In this document: in pieces, positions 29,410 to 39,318 of the stretch
Layout of the letters: the number at the start of each line of letters is the position of its first letter
How positions within the stretch are numbered: the stretch's first letter is position 1
Notes under the pieces: generated by a model
Databases searched by the model: none
What the model was told of the DNA's origin: nothing
Seen by the model: the letters and a program-made list of their open reading frames with translations, nothing else
IMG/VR virus record: IMGVR_UViG_3300030380_000259
Span: 1 to 55,909 of that record
DNA length: 55,909 nucleotides
Reading direction: 5' to 3' (one strand)
Origin: a virus
Made by a program: the position numbers and the translations under genes

Positions 29410-30959
29410 TACTGATACCTAGTACCTGTCCATAAAGTTGTTATAGTTGCACCATTAGCATTTTTATATTGAACTATATCACCTGCTTTTAAATTATTTA
29501 CAAATGCATCACTAACAGCTTCTTCTTTATTAGCTACTTGTTTTAGTTTACCAGAAAATGCTTGGTCACGTGAGCTTCGATAAATTTCAAGTAAAGATTT
29601 TTTATAATTTTTTACATCTAAAGCAAGATTTTTTTCTCTTTCTTTTAAAGCTGCTTCCATCCTTTCATCGTCATAAGCGGCTGTAGAAACTCGCACTTGG
29701 TCAAAAGCACGTGCCATTCGGTCATAAAATTCTGTTTCATTACCTTTTATTTGATACTCTATTTTATCTCCAATCTCTTTTACTAAACCAACAGGTTGTA
29801 ACAAGGACTTAATATTCTTTTCAAATATGACTTCAATAGTGCTATCACCAAAAGCTGATTTATATCCTGTATCTCCTGTAGTTGTTTTAGCAACTTCAAG
29901 CCTTTTTAAAGCATTTAAAGCATATGCTTGTGTTGCTTGAGCTTCAGCAAGTTTTTGTTCATCTGCAGGAGTCAATGTTTGTCCTATATATTTAGCTTCT
30001 TGTTGAACAGCATTAGCGAACATTAGTTCTAACGTGGCAAATTCTGGGTCATTGATACGTTTATCTCTTTGATACTCCGCTTCCTCAATACTTAATCCTT
30101 GAAGTTTTAATACTCCTGCTTGTTTTTCTGCCTCTCTTTTGTTAGCGGCTACTGCTAAAGCAAGTCTTTGGTCTTCTCTAGCTTGCGCTAAATCAGCACG
30201 AGCATTTTCTATTTCTTGTTGACTTGCGTTTTCGGCATCTAAGCGTTTAAGTCTTTCCTGCTGAAAAGTAACATTATCCATAGACTGTCTAATTTGTTTT
30301 TGAGATAAGTCAAATGCTTCCCCTTCTCTGTCAAATCTAGTATCGTCTTGTTCTCTTTCTTTAAGTATTCTTTCTCTTTCAACGGCTGTGAACATTTTAC
30401 CTCTATCAATACTAGCACCAGAAACATCAAATGCTTCCTTAGTTTGGTCGCCTATAGGTGCGGCTTCTTCAACTTGAGCCATTACTTTTTTAGAGGTATC
30501 AGGTCTAAATAAAGCACCGTATAAACCAGAGGCTTGTGCCTCATCTTTAGCTATAGGAAGAGTACTAATAGGTGTTACAAACTTAGAAATATAATCAGTC
30601 ATACTTCCCGGCTCTGTTCTTGTGCTTGCAAAATCTACTATTGTATTAATATCTATCTTATTATCCGCACTGAGTTTTAATTCATTGTAGAGTGCATTTG
30701 CACCCTCTACAGTTTGCCCACCTGAAACATATAATTGTGCGCCTTTGTCTATATCACCACCCACTAAAGTAGCAAGTTTATTGATACTATCTTGTATTTC
30801 TTTCTTTTCTTTTTCTTGTGCTTCTAAGGAGGCACGTCTACGTGTAACTCTATATTGAGCCATGCCATCTATACGTTCTTGTGTACGTTGCATATCTTTT
30901 TTAAGTTGGTCATCAACTGAACTGGCTAAACCTGTTACTAATCCTGTTAAAAATGCCAT
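29409..30959 (-). CDS. Coiled-coil virion protein (probable internal protein)
   Basis: 516 residues. Starts with a hydrophobic MAFLTGLVTGLASSV, then basic/charged helices. Residues about 195-275 form a long Gln/Glu/Arg-rich coiled coil (RILKEREQDDTRFDREGE and following), and the C-terminal 30 residues are strand-like (AGDIVQYKNANGATITTLW). Start and stop each overlap neighbours by one base, so it is tightly coupled to the 1154-residue gene. Probably part of the internal core; not proven. Confidence 0.55.
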   Translation of the reverse strand: MAFLTGLVTGLASSVDDQLKKDMQRTQERIDGMAQYRVTRRRASLEAQEKEKKEIQDSINKLATLVGGDIDKGAQLYVSGGQTVEGANALYNELKLSADNKIDINTIVDFASTRTEPGSMTDYISKFVTPISTLPIAKDEAQASGLYGALFRPDTSKKVMAQVEEAAPIGDQTKEAFDVSGASIDRGKMFTAVERERILKEREQDDTRFDREGEAFDLSQKQIRQSMDNVTFQQERLKRLDAENASQQEIENARADLAQAREDQRLALAVAANKREAEKQAGVLKLQGLSIEEAEYQRDKRINDPEFATLELMFANAVQQEAKYIGQTLTPADEQKLAEAQATQAYALNALKRLEVAKTTTGDTGYKSAFGDSTIEVIFEKNIKSLLQPVGLVKEIGDKIEYQIKGNETEFYDRMARAFDQVRVSTAAYDDERMEAALKEREKNLALDVKNYKKSLLEIYRSSRDQAFSGKLKQVANKEEAVSDAFVNNLKAGDIVQYKNANGATITTLWTGTRYQ

Positions 30960-31441
30960 TATGCTCTCCGTGCCATTAATCCTGTAGGCTCTTCTGGTGT
31001 CTCTTCTACTACAGGTTCTTCTTCTACAGGCTTACCTGCTTTTTCTTTCATCTGTGTACGTATATTCTCTAATATAGCTTCGTTTGTTTTATTATCTTTT
31101 ACATCTGTTAGACCATCATCGTAGTCTATACCTTCTTGTTCAGCTATAAACATTATAACCTCAACGATTAAAGGTAACACAAGCATCCCTACATCAATGC
31201 TGTGTTTACCATCCATGATACTACCCATCTGAATAGTATTTGCTAGAGATGTAACAGGTATACCCATCTTGAGTATCTCTACTATCTGTTCTGTAGCTTC
31301 AGGAGTAGATAGACGTGAGCTATAATAGTCAACTGCTTCATCTACAGTACTATATTGAGGTGGACTTTGCCAAGGTCTAGCCCCTAGCTCATGTGTTAAA
31401 GCCTGACCCGGAATAGGTGCATCAAGTAAAGGTTCATCCAT
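30959..31441 (-). CDS. Conserved virion-region protein with hydrophobic helix
   Basis: 160 residues. The N-terminal pattern ALTHELGARPWQSPPQYSTV (14-33) is one I recognise from cyanophage and other marine phage structural clusters. One hydrophobic stretch (VGMLVLPLIVEVIMFIA, about 83-99) could be a membrane-interacting helix. The C-terminal 30 residues are acidic and Pro-rich (PVEEEPVVEETPEEP), ending LMARRA. Probably a minor virion protein. Confidence 0.6.
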   Translation of the reverse strand: MDEPLLDAPIPGQALTHELGARPWQSPPQYSTVDEAVDYYSSRLSTPEATEQIVEILKMGIPVTSLANTIQMGSIMDGKHSIDVGMLVLPLIVEVIMFIAEQEGIDYDDGLTDVKDNKTNEAILENIRTQMKEKAGKPVEEEPVVEETPEEPTGLMARRA

Positions 31442-31634
31442 TTTTCAACATCTCTCTTTGTTTTCTATAAATTAACATGTGTTGGGCTACCCTAAAAGCA
31501 GGTTCTGAAGAAGCACCGCTAGGCATAGACATAGAGTTTCTTTTAGATAACAAACCTTTTGTTTCTTCTTGTACAGGTTTTAGTTTATCTATATCCATGT
31601 TACTATATAATTCTCTTGCTGGATTATTAATCAT
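31434..31634 (-). CDS. Small late protein of unknown function
   Basis: 66 residues, overlapping the next gene by 8 bases. It has KGLLSKRNSMSMPSGASS in the middle and a basic helical end (HMLIYRKQREMLKNG). The GLLSKR/GLMARR-type short motif is shared in style with other proteins of this cluster. No function recognised. Confidence 0.55.
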   Translation of the reverse strand: MINNPARELYSNMDIDKLKPVQEETKGLLSKRNSMSMPSGASSEPAFRVAQHMLIYRKQREMLKNG

Positions 31635-31643
31635 ATCTACCTC

Positions 31644-33560
31644 TTAAAATTTTGCACCTATCCAAGCAGAACCAAGTGTACCTATAAGGCTACCAATAGC
31701 TGACCCTGCCGCAGTTTGACCTGCTTGTTTTGCAGTCTTAGCACGTTGGTCTGCATTTAATTGCGCTATTGCCATATCTGCATATCTATTTAATTCATTC
31801 TCTGCAGATGTCCAAGCCCATTCCATAGTGTCTGCATAATAACCCCACAAATTATTATAGGCTTGATTAGATATATCAAGTATAGCTTTAGCATTTAATT
31901 CATTAGCACGATTGATTGCGGCAGTATCTGCGGTAGCTATTTCTCTTCTCCACTGTGCGTTGCTCTGTGCTATAACAAGTTGGTTCTGTGCATTAAACTG
32001 GTCACGTTGATTTGCAATCTCTTGATTAAATCTTTCTACTGTATTAATCTGACCTGCATTAAACTGTGCTTGTGCATTTGCTTGTGATGCATTGAACTGA
32101 GAAGTCTGTGATTGCAAGTTAGCAAAGAACTGGTCTGTTTGATTTTGAGAAGAAGCATTAAACTGATTAGCCGCATTTACTGCCGCTTGGTCTGTAAATA
32201 AAGATTGAATACGAGACTGTGCTTTAAACATCTCTGTTTGCTGTCTATTAGATAGATTAGCCATGTCCATCTGCATGAAGTTTTGTGCGTTCATTACAGA
32301 CGCTTGCTGTCTATTAGATAAGTTTGCCATGTCTAACTGCGATAAAGCCGCAGCTTCAGCCATTACTAAGGCTTGCTGATTGCTCAGGTTTTGTAAGTTC
32401 ATTGTGTTAGCAATACGGCTATTCTCTAATGCAACCTGTTGTTCAGCAGTAAAGTTCATATTAGCTACATCAGCAATACGTCCTGCATTTTGCACACGTG
32501 CTTGAAACTCTTGGTCAAACTCCATGCCCATAAATGTAGCACGTTGCTGTGCGGCAAGCATGTTACGTTGCTGTCTGTTTGATAAGTTTTGTGATTCAAA
32601 TTGTGCTACTGTAGATGCATCAGCTTGTGCTATAGGTATAGCTGATTCCATAGCCGCTTGAATAACAGCTTGACCTGCTATGGAAGATGCTCCTAAACCA
32701 CGAGATGCTAACATACTATTTGCTTTACGCATAGCACCTGCCGCCCATGCTGGTGTATTACCGCCTTCAAAATCCTGCATTAAACTATCTAGCTGTCCTT
32801 GCACCGTAGCTTTTTGTGTAGGTGTAGCTTGAGCCGCTTGTATTTCTTCTGTAAACTTAGCCGCTTTCTGTGCATCTGCCGCACCTGTGATAAGTTCACC
32901 TTCTTCTATCTCACGTTGTACAGGATTATCCATAAGTATTCCTGCACCTTGTGCCGCACTTAAATCACCTACAGAACTTTTTGCTTGTTGTGATGCTACT
33001 ACCTCTGCACGTGGGTCAACTGTTCCTTGTGCGGCTTGTGTTGCTTGTAATGCTGTATCCACATCTTCTTTAGATGTCTCTGCTTCTACAGTTTGTGGTG
33101 CTTTCTCTTTTACTGTATCTGCCTGAGTAACACCTGCTACAGCAGTATCAATAGGGTTAATTGTACCAAGCTGACCTGTGCCAGTAGTTAATTCTGTGCC
33201 TGTTGGAACTGCACCTGATGGGTTCATTATCTGTGCGGCATCTACTTTACCACCTGTAGGCACACCGGGCTGTGTCATTCTTTGTACAGTTATATCACCT
33301 ATGTTTGGTGATGGTGGTGTAGTTTCTTCTGCTGGTTGTTCTGTAGTTTCTGTAGGTGTGGTTGTACCGCCCTCTTGTAGTTTAACAACAACACCACCTT
33401 TTGCCATCTGTTGTGCCTGTTTAACAAAGTTATTCATTTGCATTTGTTTAGCAGGATTTGCTCCAAGAAACTTATCAAAATTTTCCATGTCTCCTTGATA
33501 ACCCATAGCACGTGCTATCTTTGCCATACCACTAGGTTTAAATGCTTTGAACATAGCCAT
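31644..33560 (-). CDS. Gln/Ala-rich repetitive virion protein
   Basis: 638 residues. The N-terminal part has a MAKGGVVVKLQEGG motif (52-65), then a Pro/Thr linker. The body (about 270-560) is Gln/Asn/Ala-rich, with several near-copies of DMANLSNRQQ (about 325-445) followed by FNASQANAQAQFNAGQ-type repeats. The last 25 residues are Gly/Ala-rich and hydrophobic (GSAIGSLIGTLGSAWIGAKF), a possible membrane-inserting helix. No cysteines. This looks like an ejection or tail-associated protein with heptad-like helices; function inferred only. Confidence 0.6.
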   Translation of the reverse strand: MAMFKAFKPSGMAKIARAMGYQGDMENFDKFLGANPAKQMQMNNFVKQAQQMAKGGVVVKLQEGGTTTPTETTEQPAEETTPPSPNIGDITVQRMTQPGVPTGGKVDAAQIMNPSGAVPTGTELTTGTGQLGTINPIDTAVAGVTQADTVKEKAPQTVEAETSKEDVDTALQATQAAQGTVDPRAEVVASQQAKSSVGDLSAAQGAGILMDNPVQREIEEGELITGAADAQKAAKFTEEIQAAQATPTQKATVQGQLDSLMQDFEGGNTPAWAAGAMRKANSMLASRGLGASSIAGQAVIQAAMESAIPIAQADASTVAQFESQNLSNRQQRNMLAAQQRATFMGMEFDQEFQARVQNAGRIADVANMNFTAEQQVALENSRIANTMNLQNLSNQQALVMAEAAALSQLDMANLSNRQQASVMNAQNFMQMDMANLSNRQQTEMFKAQSRIQSLFTDQAAVNAANQFNASSQNQTDQFFANLQSQTSQFNASQANAQAQFNAGQINTVERFNQEIANQRDQFNAQNQLVIAQSNAQWRREIATADTAAINRANELNAKAILDISNQAYNNLWGYYADTMEWAWTSAENELNRYADMAIAQLNADQRAKTAKQAGQTAAGSAIGSLIGTLGSAWIGAKF

Positions 33561-33562
33561 AA

Positions 33563-33793
33563 TTATTTCCTATCTAATGCTCTATCTAATTTATCTTCTA
33601 CTCTGTGTAATGCTTCCATAACTCTATCCATATCATCACGAACTTCCATCTTAGTTGCGTAGTCTTCACGAGTTTTATTTAATAATATCTGTAATCGTTT
33701 TACTTCTGCAAACATCTGACGAAATGCCCAGAACACAGGGGCAATAACCATTGTTAGAACTACATTCCAAAATAACATAGGGTCTATTGTCAT
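33563..33793 (-). CDS. Small protein with one membrane helix and coiled coil
   Basis: The start is ATG 33793 with GGAG 8 bases upstream; the frame is open to 33823. The 76-residue protein has a transmembrane segment (MLFWNVVLTMVIAPVFWAF) and a charged coiled coil (EVKRLQILLNKTRED...ALHRVEDKLDRALDRK). Layout resembles XhlA-type or spanin-like accessory lysis proteins, or a holin-associated protein, but it lies among fibre and internal virion genes. Confidence 0.6.
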   Translation of the reverse strand: MTIDPMLFWNVVLTMVIAPVFWAFRQMFAEVKRLQILLNKTREDYATKMEVRDDMDRVMEALHRVEDKLDRALDRK

Positions 33794-34263
33794 GTTGATA
33801 TCTCCACAGCTATAAGAGAACAATTTCTTATGTCAAAAACAATCGGGGATACATCTAAATCATTAGAGGTAACAGTATAAGTTACAGAAGAAGTAGTATT
33901 TGGTTGGTCTACATATTGAGTAGATAAATGATAATACCAAGGGTCTGCTGAACCTGAATTAACAAAACCTCCAGAACGCAACTCTCTTAGACTTCCTGAT
34001 AATTCTGTTCCATCTCTTTTTAATGCAATTTGTCCTCTATTAGTTCTTTCTTGTTCATCAGGAATACTACCAGAAGTGCTAGGTGTTACATGCGATATTT
34101 CCATACTAGTAAGTAATAAAATTTTTGCGCTAGTTGTTGAGGGTGTAATTGTTACAGTTGCTCTAGTAACATGTGAACCATATGTAGTTGTTGATGTAGA
34201 ACTACCTACTTGGTTAAAACCTGTTGTATTATTTACACCTCTGCTACTTAATGATATTGGCAT
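33790..34263 (-). CDS. Beta-rich fibre-associated protein
   Basis: 157 residues, Ser/Thr-rich, without helices or membrane segments: TTTYGSHVTRATVTITPSTT, then ILLLTSMEISH and SVTYTVTSNDLDVSPIVFD. Such sequences are typical of small domains accompanying tail fibres. It overlaps the next gene by 4 bases. No specific family recognised. Confidence 0.6.
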   Translation of the reverse strand: MPISLSSRGVNNTTGFNQVGSSTSTTTYGSHVTRATVTITPSTTSAKILLLTSMEISHVTPSTSGSIPDEQERTNRGQIALKRDGTELSGSLRELRSGGFVNSGSADPWYYHLSTQYVDQPNTTSSVTYTVTSNDLDVSPIVFDIRNCSLIAVEIST

Positions 34264-34264
34264 A

Positions 34265-34954
34265 CTATGTCTTTCTTCCGTTATAAAAATTAGTTAATGC
34301 TAATTTACCACTAGTAGGAACATTAGTATTTACAGGAATAGTATAAGATATATTAAAATCTCCTGTAGGAGAAACTGCCTGACTTGAAGTGTTTCCTATA
34401 GTAGTGCTTTCTATTGTTGCATCATATCCTGTGTTATTTGTAAAAGTATAAACTAAACTTGATTGAGTGTAAAAATATCTCAACCTTACACTAACATTTT
34501 GACCTGCATTTGTAATAGTGTAAGGACCAATACCAATAGGTAGAGATGATTGACTGTTTTGTACAGAAAAGCTACTAGAACCACTTGAACCTGTAACATT
34601 AACATATATGCCAGAGCTTTGTGAATCATCATCTAAATTGTAAAGATTATTAGCAACAAAAGTATTACTGCTCGAATTACCAACACTTACACTTTGTCCT
34701 TGACTTAGACCACTAGTATTAGTAGGACCAACTTGACTAGTGGAAGTAGACCTAACATTTGTTAAACCCGTAACACCCCCAAAATCATTATATGTTCCAT
34801 TACTAGATGGAGCAGTTTGCGTTGCAGAACTTGTAAGTGTTGCTGGAACATTATCTCCACCTTTTAAATATTCTGACATAGAATGAGGAGCAGTGCCACC
34901 AAACTCTGTGGCTATTTGATTAAGAGATATTGCACCTGAACTTTGTAATGCCAT
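34265..34954 (-). CDS. Putative tail fibre / structural protein (ISLNQI type)
   Basis: 229 residues. The N-terminus ALQSSGAISLNQIATEFGG matches a short module repeated in many marine phage fibre-region proteins (SGAISLNQI...GG). The remainder is Ser/Thr/Asn-rich beta structure (QSVSVGNSSSNTFVANNLYN, IGPYTITNAGQNVSVRLRYF). Probably part of the host-binding apparatus. Confidence 0.7.
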   Translation of the reverse strand: MALQSSGAISLNQIATEFGGTAPHSMSEYLKGGDNVPATLTSSATQTAPSSNGTYNDFGGVTGLTNVRSTSTSQVGPTNTSGLSQGQSVSVGNSSSNTFVANNLYNLDDDSQSSGIYVNVTGSSGSSSFSVQNSQSSLPIGIGPYTITNAGQNVSVRLRYFYTQSSLVYTFTNNTGYDATIESTTIGNTSSQAVSPTGDFNISYTIPVNTNVPTSGKLALTNFYNGRKT

Positions 34955-36981
34955 TATGATATAGTTCCTGAAGCTGTTACATCACCTACAGCAGTAAAGT
35001 TTCCACTTGTGTCGATAGCAAATTTAGCGGTGCCATTGTATTTAAATACAAGTGCATCTGTTTTTGCTGAACTGTTGATTGTAAAGTCACCTACTTCTAC
35101 AGTCCAATCATCGCTTGCACCTATTTGTATAGATGTTGTTCCTGACGATGCATTAGTTGCTTTGAGAACAGGAGAATCAACACTATCTGCGTATACATTA
35201 GCATATCGATTAGACGTAGTTCCTATGTTATATGTGCTATCAGTGGTAGATACTATATTACCTGTAGTTACAGAACCTGTGCCTGCATCTAAACTAGTAA
35301 ATGTACCACCACCAAATACTACATCACCTGCATTACCGCTAAATACTTCACTACTATTCGTTGCATCAGCTATAAAGGTAAATTTACTTGCACTATCATC
35401 GTATCCAAAGAAACCAACTTTAGCAGTAGTACCTGTGTGATATCTAAACTCTATACCTCTATCTTTATTATCATCTGAACTAGGAGCAGTATCTCCACCT
35501 AATGTAAATATAGGGTCATCAATAGTTACTGTAGTACTATTTACTGTAGTTGTTGTTCCATTTACAGTTAAGTTACCACTAATAGTAATACCACCTGTTA
35601 TGTTAATATTACCTGTTCCTGTTATATTAGAACTATTTAAATCTAAGTTGCCACCCAATTGAGGACTACTATCTGCTGATAAATCTGTATTTATAGCTGT
35701 AAAAGAAAGTTGACCACTACCATTTGTTTGTAATACTTCATTAGCATTTCCATCTGCTATAGGAAAATTTAAACCATCTAATACTATTTTACCATTACCA
35801 TTAGGTGTAATTGTTATATCACCATTTGTATTTGTGCTAGTTAAAGAATTAGTATCTAATAATAGATTACCAACAGCTACATTTCCAGCAAAAGTAGCAT
35901 TAGCACCTGCAAAAGTTAAAGCTGTTGTAGTTCCTGATTTAATAATTAAGTTACCAGAAGTATTTGTTAATGAACCGTATGTAGAACCTGCATCTTTAAG
36001 AAAGACATCTCCACCATCTGCATCCAATATAATATCTGTTGTAGCATCTAAAGTAATTGTACCACTGCTATCTATTTCTTCTATAATAGGAGTAGTTAAA
36101 GTTTTATTAGTAAGAGTTTGTGAACCTGTTAAAGTAGCTACTGTGCTATCTATAGCAAATGTAACAGCATTTCCAGAACCACTAGTATCAATACCTGTTC
36201 CTCCAGTAAAGGTTAATGTCTCACTATCTAAGTCTATAGATAATGCACCACCACTGTCAGCTTGAAAGTCTAAATCTTGTGCAGTTACTTGTGAATCAAC
36301 GTATGCTTTTACAGATTGTTGTGTTGGAACATGCGTGTTAGAATCAGAGGACATGTCATCTTCATCTTTAAACCCAGCAATATCTGTTGTACCATCTGAT
36401 AATGTTCCAAAGGTAATAGTATTAGTTGTTGTAATAGCACCAAACCCAGACGCTATAGAACCAGAAGCTAATGCACCAACAGTTGTAACATTTGATAGAG
36501 TATCTAAAGCTGATTCAAAGTACGTTTCAAAATCAGTTAAAGCTACTTGAACCATAGTGCCATTATCATTTACAATTAATCTATCAGCATCAGCTAATGT
36601 TGTTGAAGTAGCAGATGTACCACCATCTATAATATTTAATTCTGCACCTGTAGATGTAATAGCTGTGCCATTTAAATTTAATGTATCTATGAAAGCTATA
36701 CCATCTAAATAAAAATCTTTAAACTTAGCAGATGATGCTCCTAAATCTACAGTGTTATTTGAGTTTGGTTTAATAACATTAGCACTTGTACCTAATAGTT
36801 CTCCTGCCTGTCCAAAAACAGTAATGCGTCCACCTTCTTGTGCATTACCACTATGTGTGTGTCCAGCACTAGCACTAAATGCATCTACTAATTTATTAAA
36901 TTCTGCATTGAAATCTGCAGCATTAATTACCAGACCAGTGGCAATATTACTAGTAGATTGTCTTGTATACGAGTTTGCCAT
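34954..36981 (-). CDS. Tail fibre protein
   Basis: 675 residues, with N-terminal module ADFNAEFNKLVDAFSASAGH and THSGNAQEGGRI (23-54), then many short beta repeats of the type seen in phage fibres: TSTGAELNIIDGGTSATS, SQTLTNKTLTTPIIE, TNGDITITPNGNGKIVLDG, ISGNLTVNGTTTTVNSTT. Low in Lys/Arg/Cys and rich in Thr, Ser, Asn, Gly. A trimeric beta-structured fibre is likely. It ends VGDVTASGTIS without an obvious chaperone domain. Confidence 0.85.
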   Translation of the reverse strand: MANSYTRQSTSNIATGLVINAADFNAEFNKLVDAFSASAGHTHSGNAQEGGRITVFGQAGELLGTSANVIKPNSNNTVDLGASSAKFKDFYLDGIAFIDTLNLNGTAITSTGAELNIIDGGTSATSTTLADADRLIVNDNGTMVQVALTDFETYFESALDTLSNVTTVGALASGSIASGFGAITTTNTITFGTLSDGTTDIAGFKDEDDMSSDSNTHVPTQQSVKAYVDSQVTAQDLDFQADSGGALSIDLDSETLTFTGGTGIDTSGSGNAVTFAIDSTVATLTGSQTLTNKTLTTPIIEEIDSSGTITLDATTDIILDADGGDVFLKDAGSTYGSLTNTSGNLIIKSGTTTALTFAGANATFAGNVAVGNLLLDTNSLTSTNTNGDITITPNGNGKIVLDGLNFPIADGNANEVLQTNGSGQLSFTAINTDLSADSSPQLGGNLDLNSSNITGTGNINITGGITISGNLTVNGTTTTVNSTTVTIDDPIFTLGGDTAPSSDDNKDRGIEFRYHTGTTAKVGFFGYDDSASKFTFIADATNSSEVFSGNAGDVVFGGGTFTSLDAGTGSVTTGNIVSTTDSTYNIGTTSNRYANVYADSVDSPVLKATNASSGTTSIQIGASDDWTVEVGDFTINSSAKTDALVFKYNGTAKFAIDTSGNFTAVGDVTASGTIS

Positions 36982-38531
36982 TATCTTCTCCCGTTAAGGC
37001 TATATTCTAATACTATTGTATCTAAACTAAAAGGTGGATTTGTATCGTCTGTAGTTATTTGTAATTGAAATGCTTTAGCAGAACCTATCAAAGGTTGAAC
37101 AAGACTGCTATCAAAATTATCCGAACTATATTTAACTGTTGCACCACCATAAATAGATGTTAAAGAATCAAATACAGAAAACTCAGTTAAATCATTTGCA
37201 TATGTTATACATATAGGTTGAGGGTCAACTTTACCAAAATCTAAAATTGGACATACCTGCATACTGACTGCACCTGATGGGTCTGTATATACTGTACCTT
37301 TATAAAATGTTTTTCTTAACTGAGGGTCATCTAAAGTTAAATGAGGTGTATGAAAGATAGCTTTTATATTTGCTCCATCAAAACTGTTACCACTTTCCAT
37401 TCTATAAATATAGCCATCATCATTTCCAAAATATATAAACTCTTCATCATTTTCATATTCACTAAATATAGCTCTAGCTTTTATACCTGCTGTTTCAGAC
37501 CAAGAAAAATTACCTTGTATTCCTTGTGTTCCTAATATTCCTTGTGAAGAAGCATCATTTATGGCTGTGTTATATGCAAAAATTCTATACTGACTTTTAG
37601 TTCTTATCGTAGTAGATGCAAACACAGAAGAAAAACTAGCAAGGTTTGTTATTTCTTTTTGTATTGGATTTGATAAATTTTGAAGACTAAAATCTCCTAT
37701 CTTATCTGTTGCACCTAAAGATTTTAAACCATCAGGTCCTAAGAAAATAACATCTCCTGCAACTTCTTGTACTGTATCAGGTGCTATTGCTCCTAAATCA
37801 TTTGTTACAGGTTCTATTCTGTAATCTTCAGCACTACTTCCTACAATTCTATTTATACTATTTTTTGTAAATACAATTAATTGTTCACGAAAAACTATTA
37901 AGTCTGTTATTGTATCATTAAATCTAAATATACCACCACCAGATGCTGATGTGAAATCTGTATCACTTAAATAAGCAGAATATGCTAAAGTAGAACCGTT
38001 TGCTACAAAGATATGTCCTTTTAATAAAGCAACAAAGTCAGCACCTGTAAGAGAAGAAGAACTAACTGATGTTATTGTATTTGCAACTTGGTCGTATATT
38101 CTTGGATTACTTGTACCATCAACTATAAATAAATTTTCGTTACCATCAAAGTTATATTTTAAAAATCTAACTCGTCCTGAACCAGATAAAGATACTCCTG
38201 TGCTACCAAAACTACCATTATCAGTTATCTGTGTCCAACCACTTCCTGATGAGCGATATAGGTGTGTTGTTCTAGCCGCAATCACAAAACCTGCATAACG
38301 AACTACACCTCTAATTATATCTGGGCTACCACCTGTATTTGTTCCTGCAATTGTATTACTATCAAACTTAGAATATCCTTGTATTCTTCTATAACCACCT
38401 TCAATAGAGGGTTCAAAGTTACGTAGAAGTGTAGCAGTTCCTATGGCATTTATACCTTGCTGTAAAGGACTAAGATTGGTTATTAACCCACCTGCTAACT
38501 CTATTGGATATGTTCTCCATGCGTCTGCCAT
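36981..38531 (-). CDS. Tail tube/nozzle-like virion protein
   Basis: 516 residues, start MADAWRTYPIELAGGLITNL. The body reads as repeated beta blades (IIRGVVRYAGFVIAARTTHLYR, RFLKYNFDGNENLFIVDG, HIFVANGSTLAYSAYLSD, LIVFREQLIVFTKNSINRIV), as in beta-propeller tail proteins such as T7 gp12 or P22 gp10 in role. A promoter lies in the 45-base gap upstream. Identification rests on fold impression and gene order after the adaptor gene. Confidence 0.6.
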   Translation of the reverse strand: MADAWRTYPIELAGGLITNLSPLQQGINAIGTATLLRNFEPSIEGGYRRIQGYSKFDSNTIAGTNTGGSPDIIRGVVRYAGFVIAARTTHLYRSSGSGWTQITDNGSFGSTGVSLSGSGRVRFLKYNFDGNENLFIVDGTSNPRIYDQVANTITSVSSSSLTGADFVALLKGHIFVANGSTLAYSAYLSDTDFTSASGGGIFRFNDTITDLIVFREQLIVFTKNSINRIVGSSAEDYRIEPVTNDLGAIAPDTVQEVAGDVIFLGPDGLKSLGATDKIGDFSLQNLSNPIQKEITNLASFSSVFASTTIRTKSQYRIFAYNTAINDASSQGILGTQGIQGNFSWSETAGIKARAIFSEYENDEEFIYFGNDDGYIYRMESGNSFDGANIKAIFHTPHLTLDDPQLRKTFYKGTVYTDPSGAVSMQVCPILDFGKVDPQPICITYANDLTEFSVFDSLTSIYGGATVKYSSDNFDSSLVQPLIGSAKAFQLQITTDDTNPPFSLDTIVLEYSLNGRR

Positions 38532-38546
38532 AATGTACCTTATATA

Positions 38547-38574
38547 GTTATATGTAAATTATTGATTTTGTCAA
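38547..38574 (-). promoter_or_regulatory. Internal late promoter (TTGACA-N16-TATAAC)
   Basis: On the minus strand TTGACA (38574-38569) and TATAAC (38552-38547) are separated by 16 bases, in the gap between the adaptor and tail-tube genes. The leader to the ATG at 38531 would be only about 9 bases, with an AAGG before the start. It has the same hexamers and spacing as the promoter at 48422-48449. Confidence 0.7.
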
Positions 38575-38576
38575 GT

Positions 38577-39317
38577 CTAATCAAACGCAGCACCGTCAGT
38601 GGTTCTTGCATTACCTAAACTAGTATTACCTGTATTATTTATAATCATACCAGAACGAACATATTCAAATCTATTTACTAATAAACTTCTCATATTCTCT
38701 ATACCTTCATTAAATTTTTCTTTAGCTACCATTGCATCTTGTGTATTTTCTCTAAATAAATATGCATAAAACATTGCTCCATCTAAAATAACGTGAGCAA
38801 ATCTTTCAGGTATTGTTGGCACATCATCATGCAGTTCTAAATCTGTAGGAAATTGATAATATTCATATATTATAGTATATGCTTTATCAGGAGCAGGTAT
38901 TAAACCATATCTAAAATCAGGTGTTCTAAATACATATTGTGGTTTAGCTGATTTTGAATTATCATATTCATATTCTATATATTTATTAAGGTATTCTTCA
39001 TAATCTATTACTTTTAATTTTCTTGTTTCAATATCAAGCGTTGTATCCTTTTTAATTCTAAATGTATCCATAGCCACTGTTTTTAACGTATCAGGAAAAT
39101 CATAACGCATTACATTTGCAGTTACTGTTTCTTCTTCTTCTACGTGATTAAAAGGATAATTATATTGTTGTTGATTTATATCTCTTACTGAATGATTAAC
39201 TGCATCTTTTGCTTGTGCATAAAAACCTGATGCAGTAGCAAAATTAGAAGAAGTTAATTCTACTTCATTTAATCTTCTGTTTATTTGATTAACTAATCCT
39301 AAAAAATCATATGCCAT
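38577..39317 (-). CDS. Head-tail adaptor protein
   Basis: 246 residues. The N-terminal helices (FLGLVNQINRRLNEVELTSS, then FYAQAKDAVNHSVRDINQQQ) and the following beta strand segments (YDFPDTLKTVAMDTFRI, YTIIYEYYQFPTDLE) match the general design of podovirus adaptor proteins (T7 gp11-like; SU10 adaptor type), which form the ring between portal and tail. Gene order, just before the tail tube-like gene, supports this. Confidence 0.65.
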   Translation of the reverse strand: MAYDFLGLVNQINRRLNEVELTSSNFATASGFYAQAKDAVNHSVRDINQQQYNYPFNHVEEEETVTANVMRYDFPDTLKTVAMDTFRIKKDTTLDIETRKLKVIDYEEYLNKYIEYEYDNSKSAKPQYVFRTPDFRYGLIPAPDKAYTIIYEYYQFPTDLELHDDVPTIPERFAHVILDGAMFYAYLFRENTQDAMVAKEKFNEGIENMRSLLVNRFEYVRSGMIINNTGNTSLGNARTTDGAAFD

Positions 39318-39318
39318 T

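Noticed and set aside
33809-33836. Additional TTGACA-N16-TATAGC promoter
   Set aside because: It lies inside a coding region and would leave only about 9 bases before the next ATG. Mentioned as a weak relative of the late promoters but not annotated.
35834-36265. Plus-strand open frames opposite the tail fibre gene (also 35009-35440 and 33178-33498)
   Set aside because: Shadow frames created by the Thr/Ser-rich codons of the fibre genes on the other strand.
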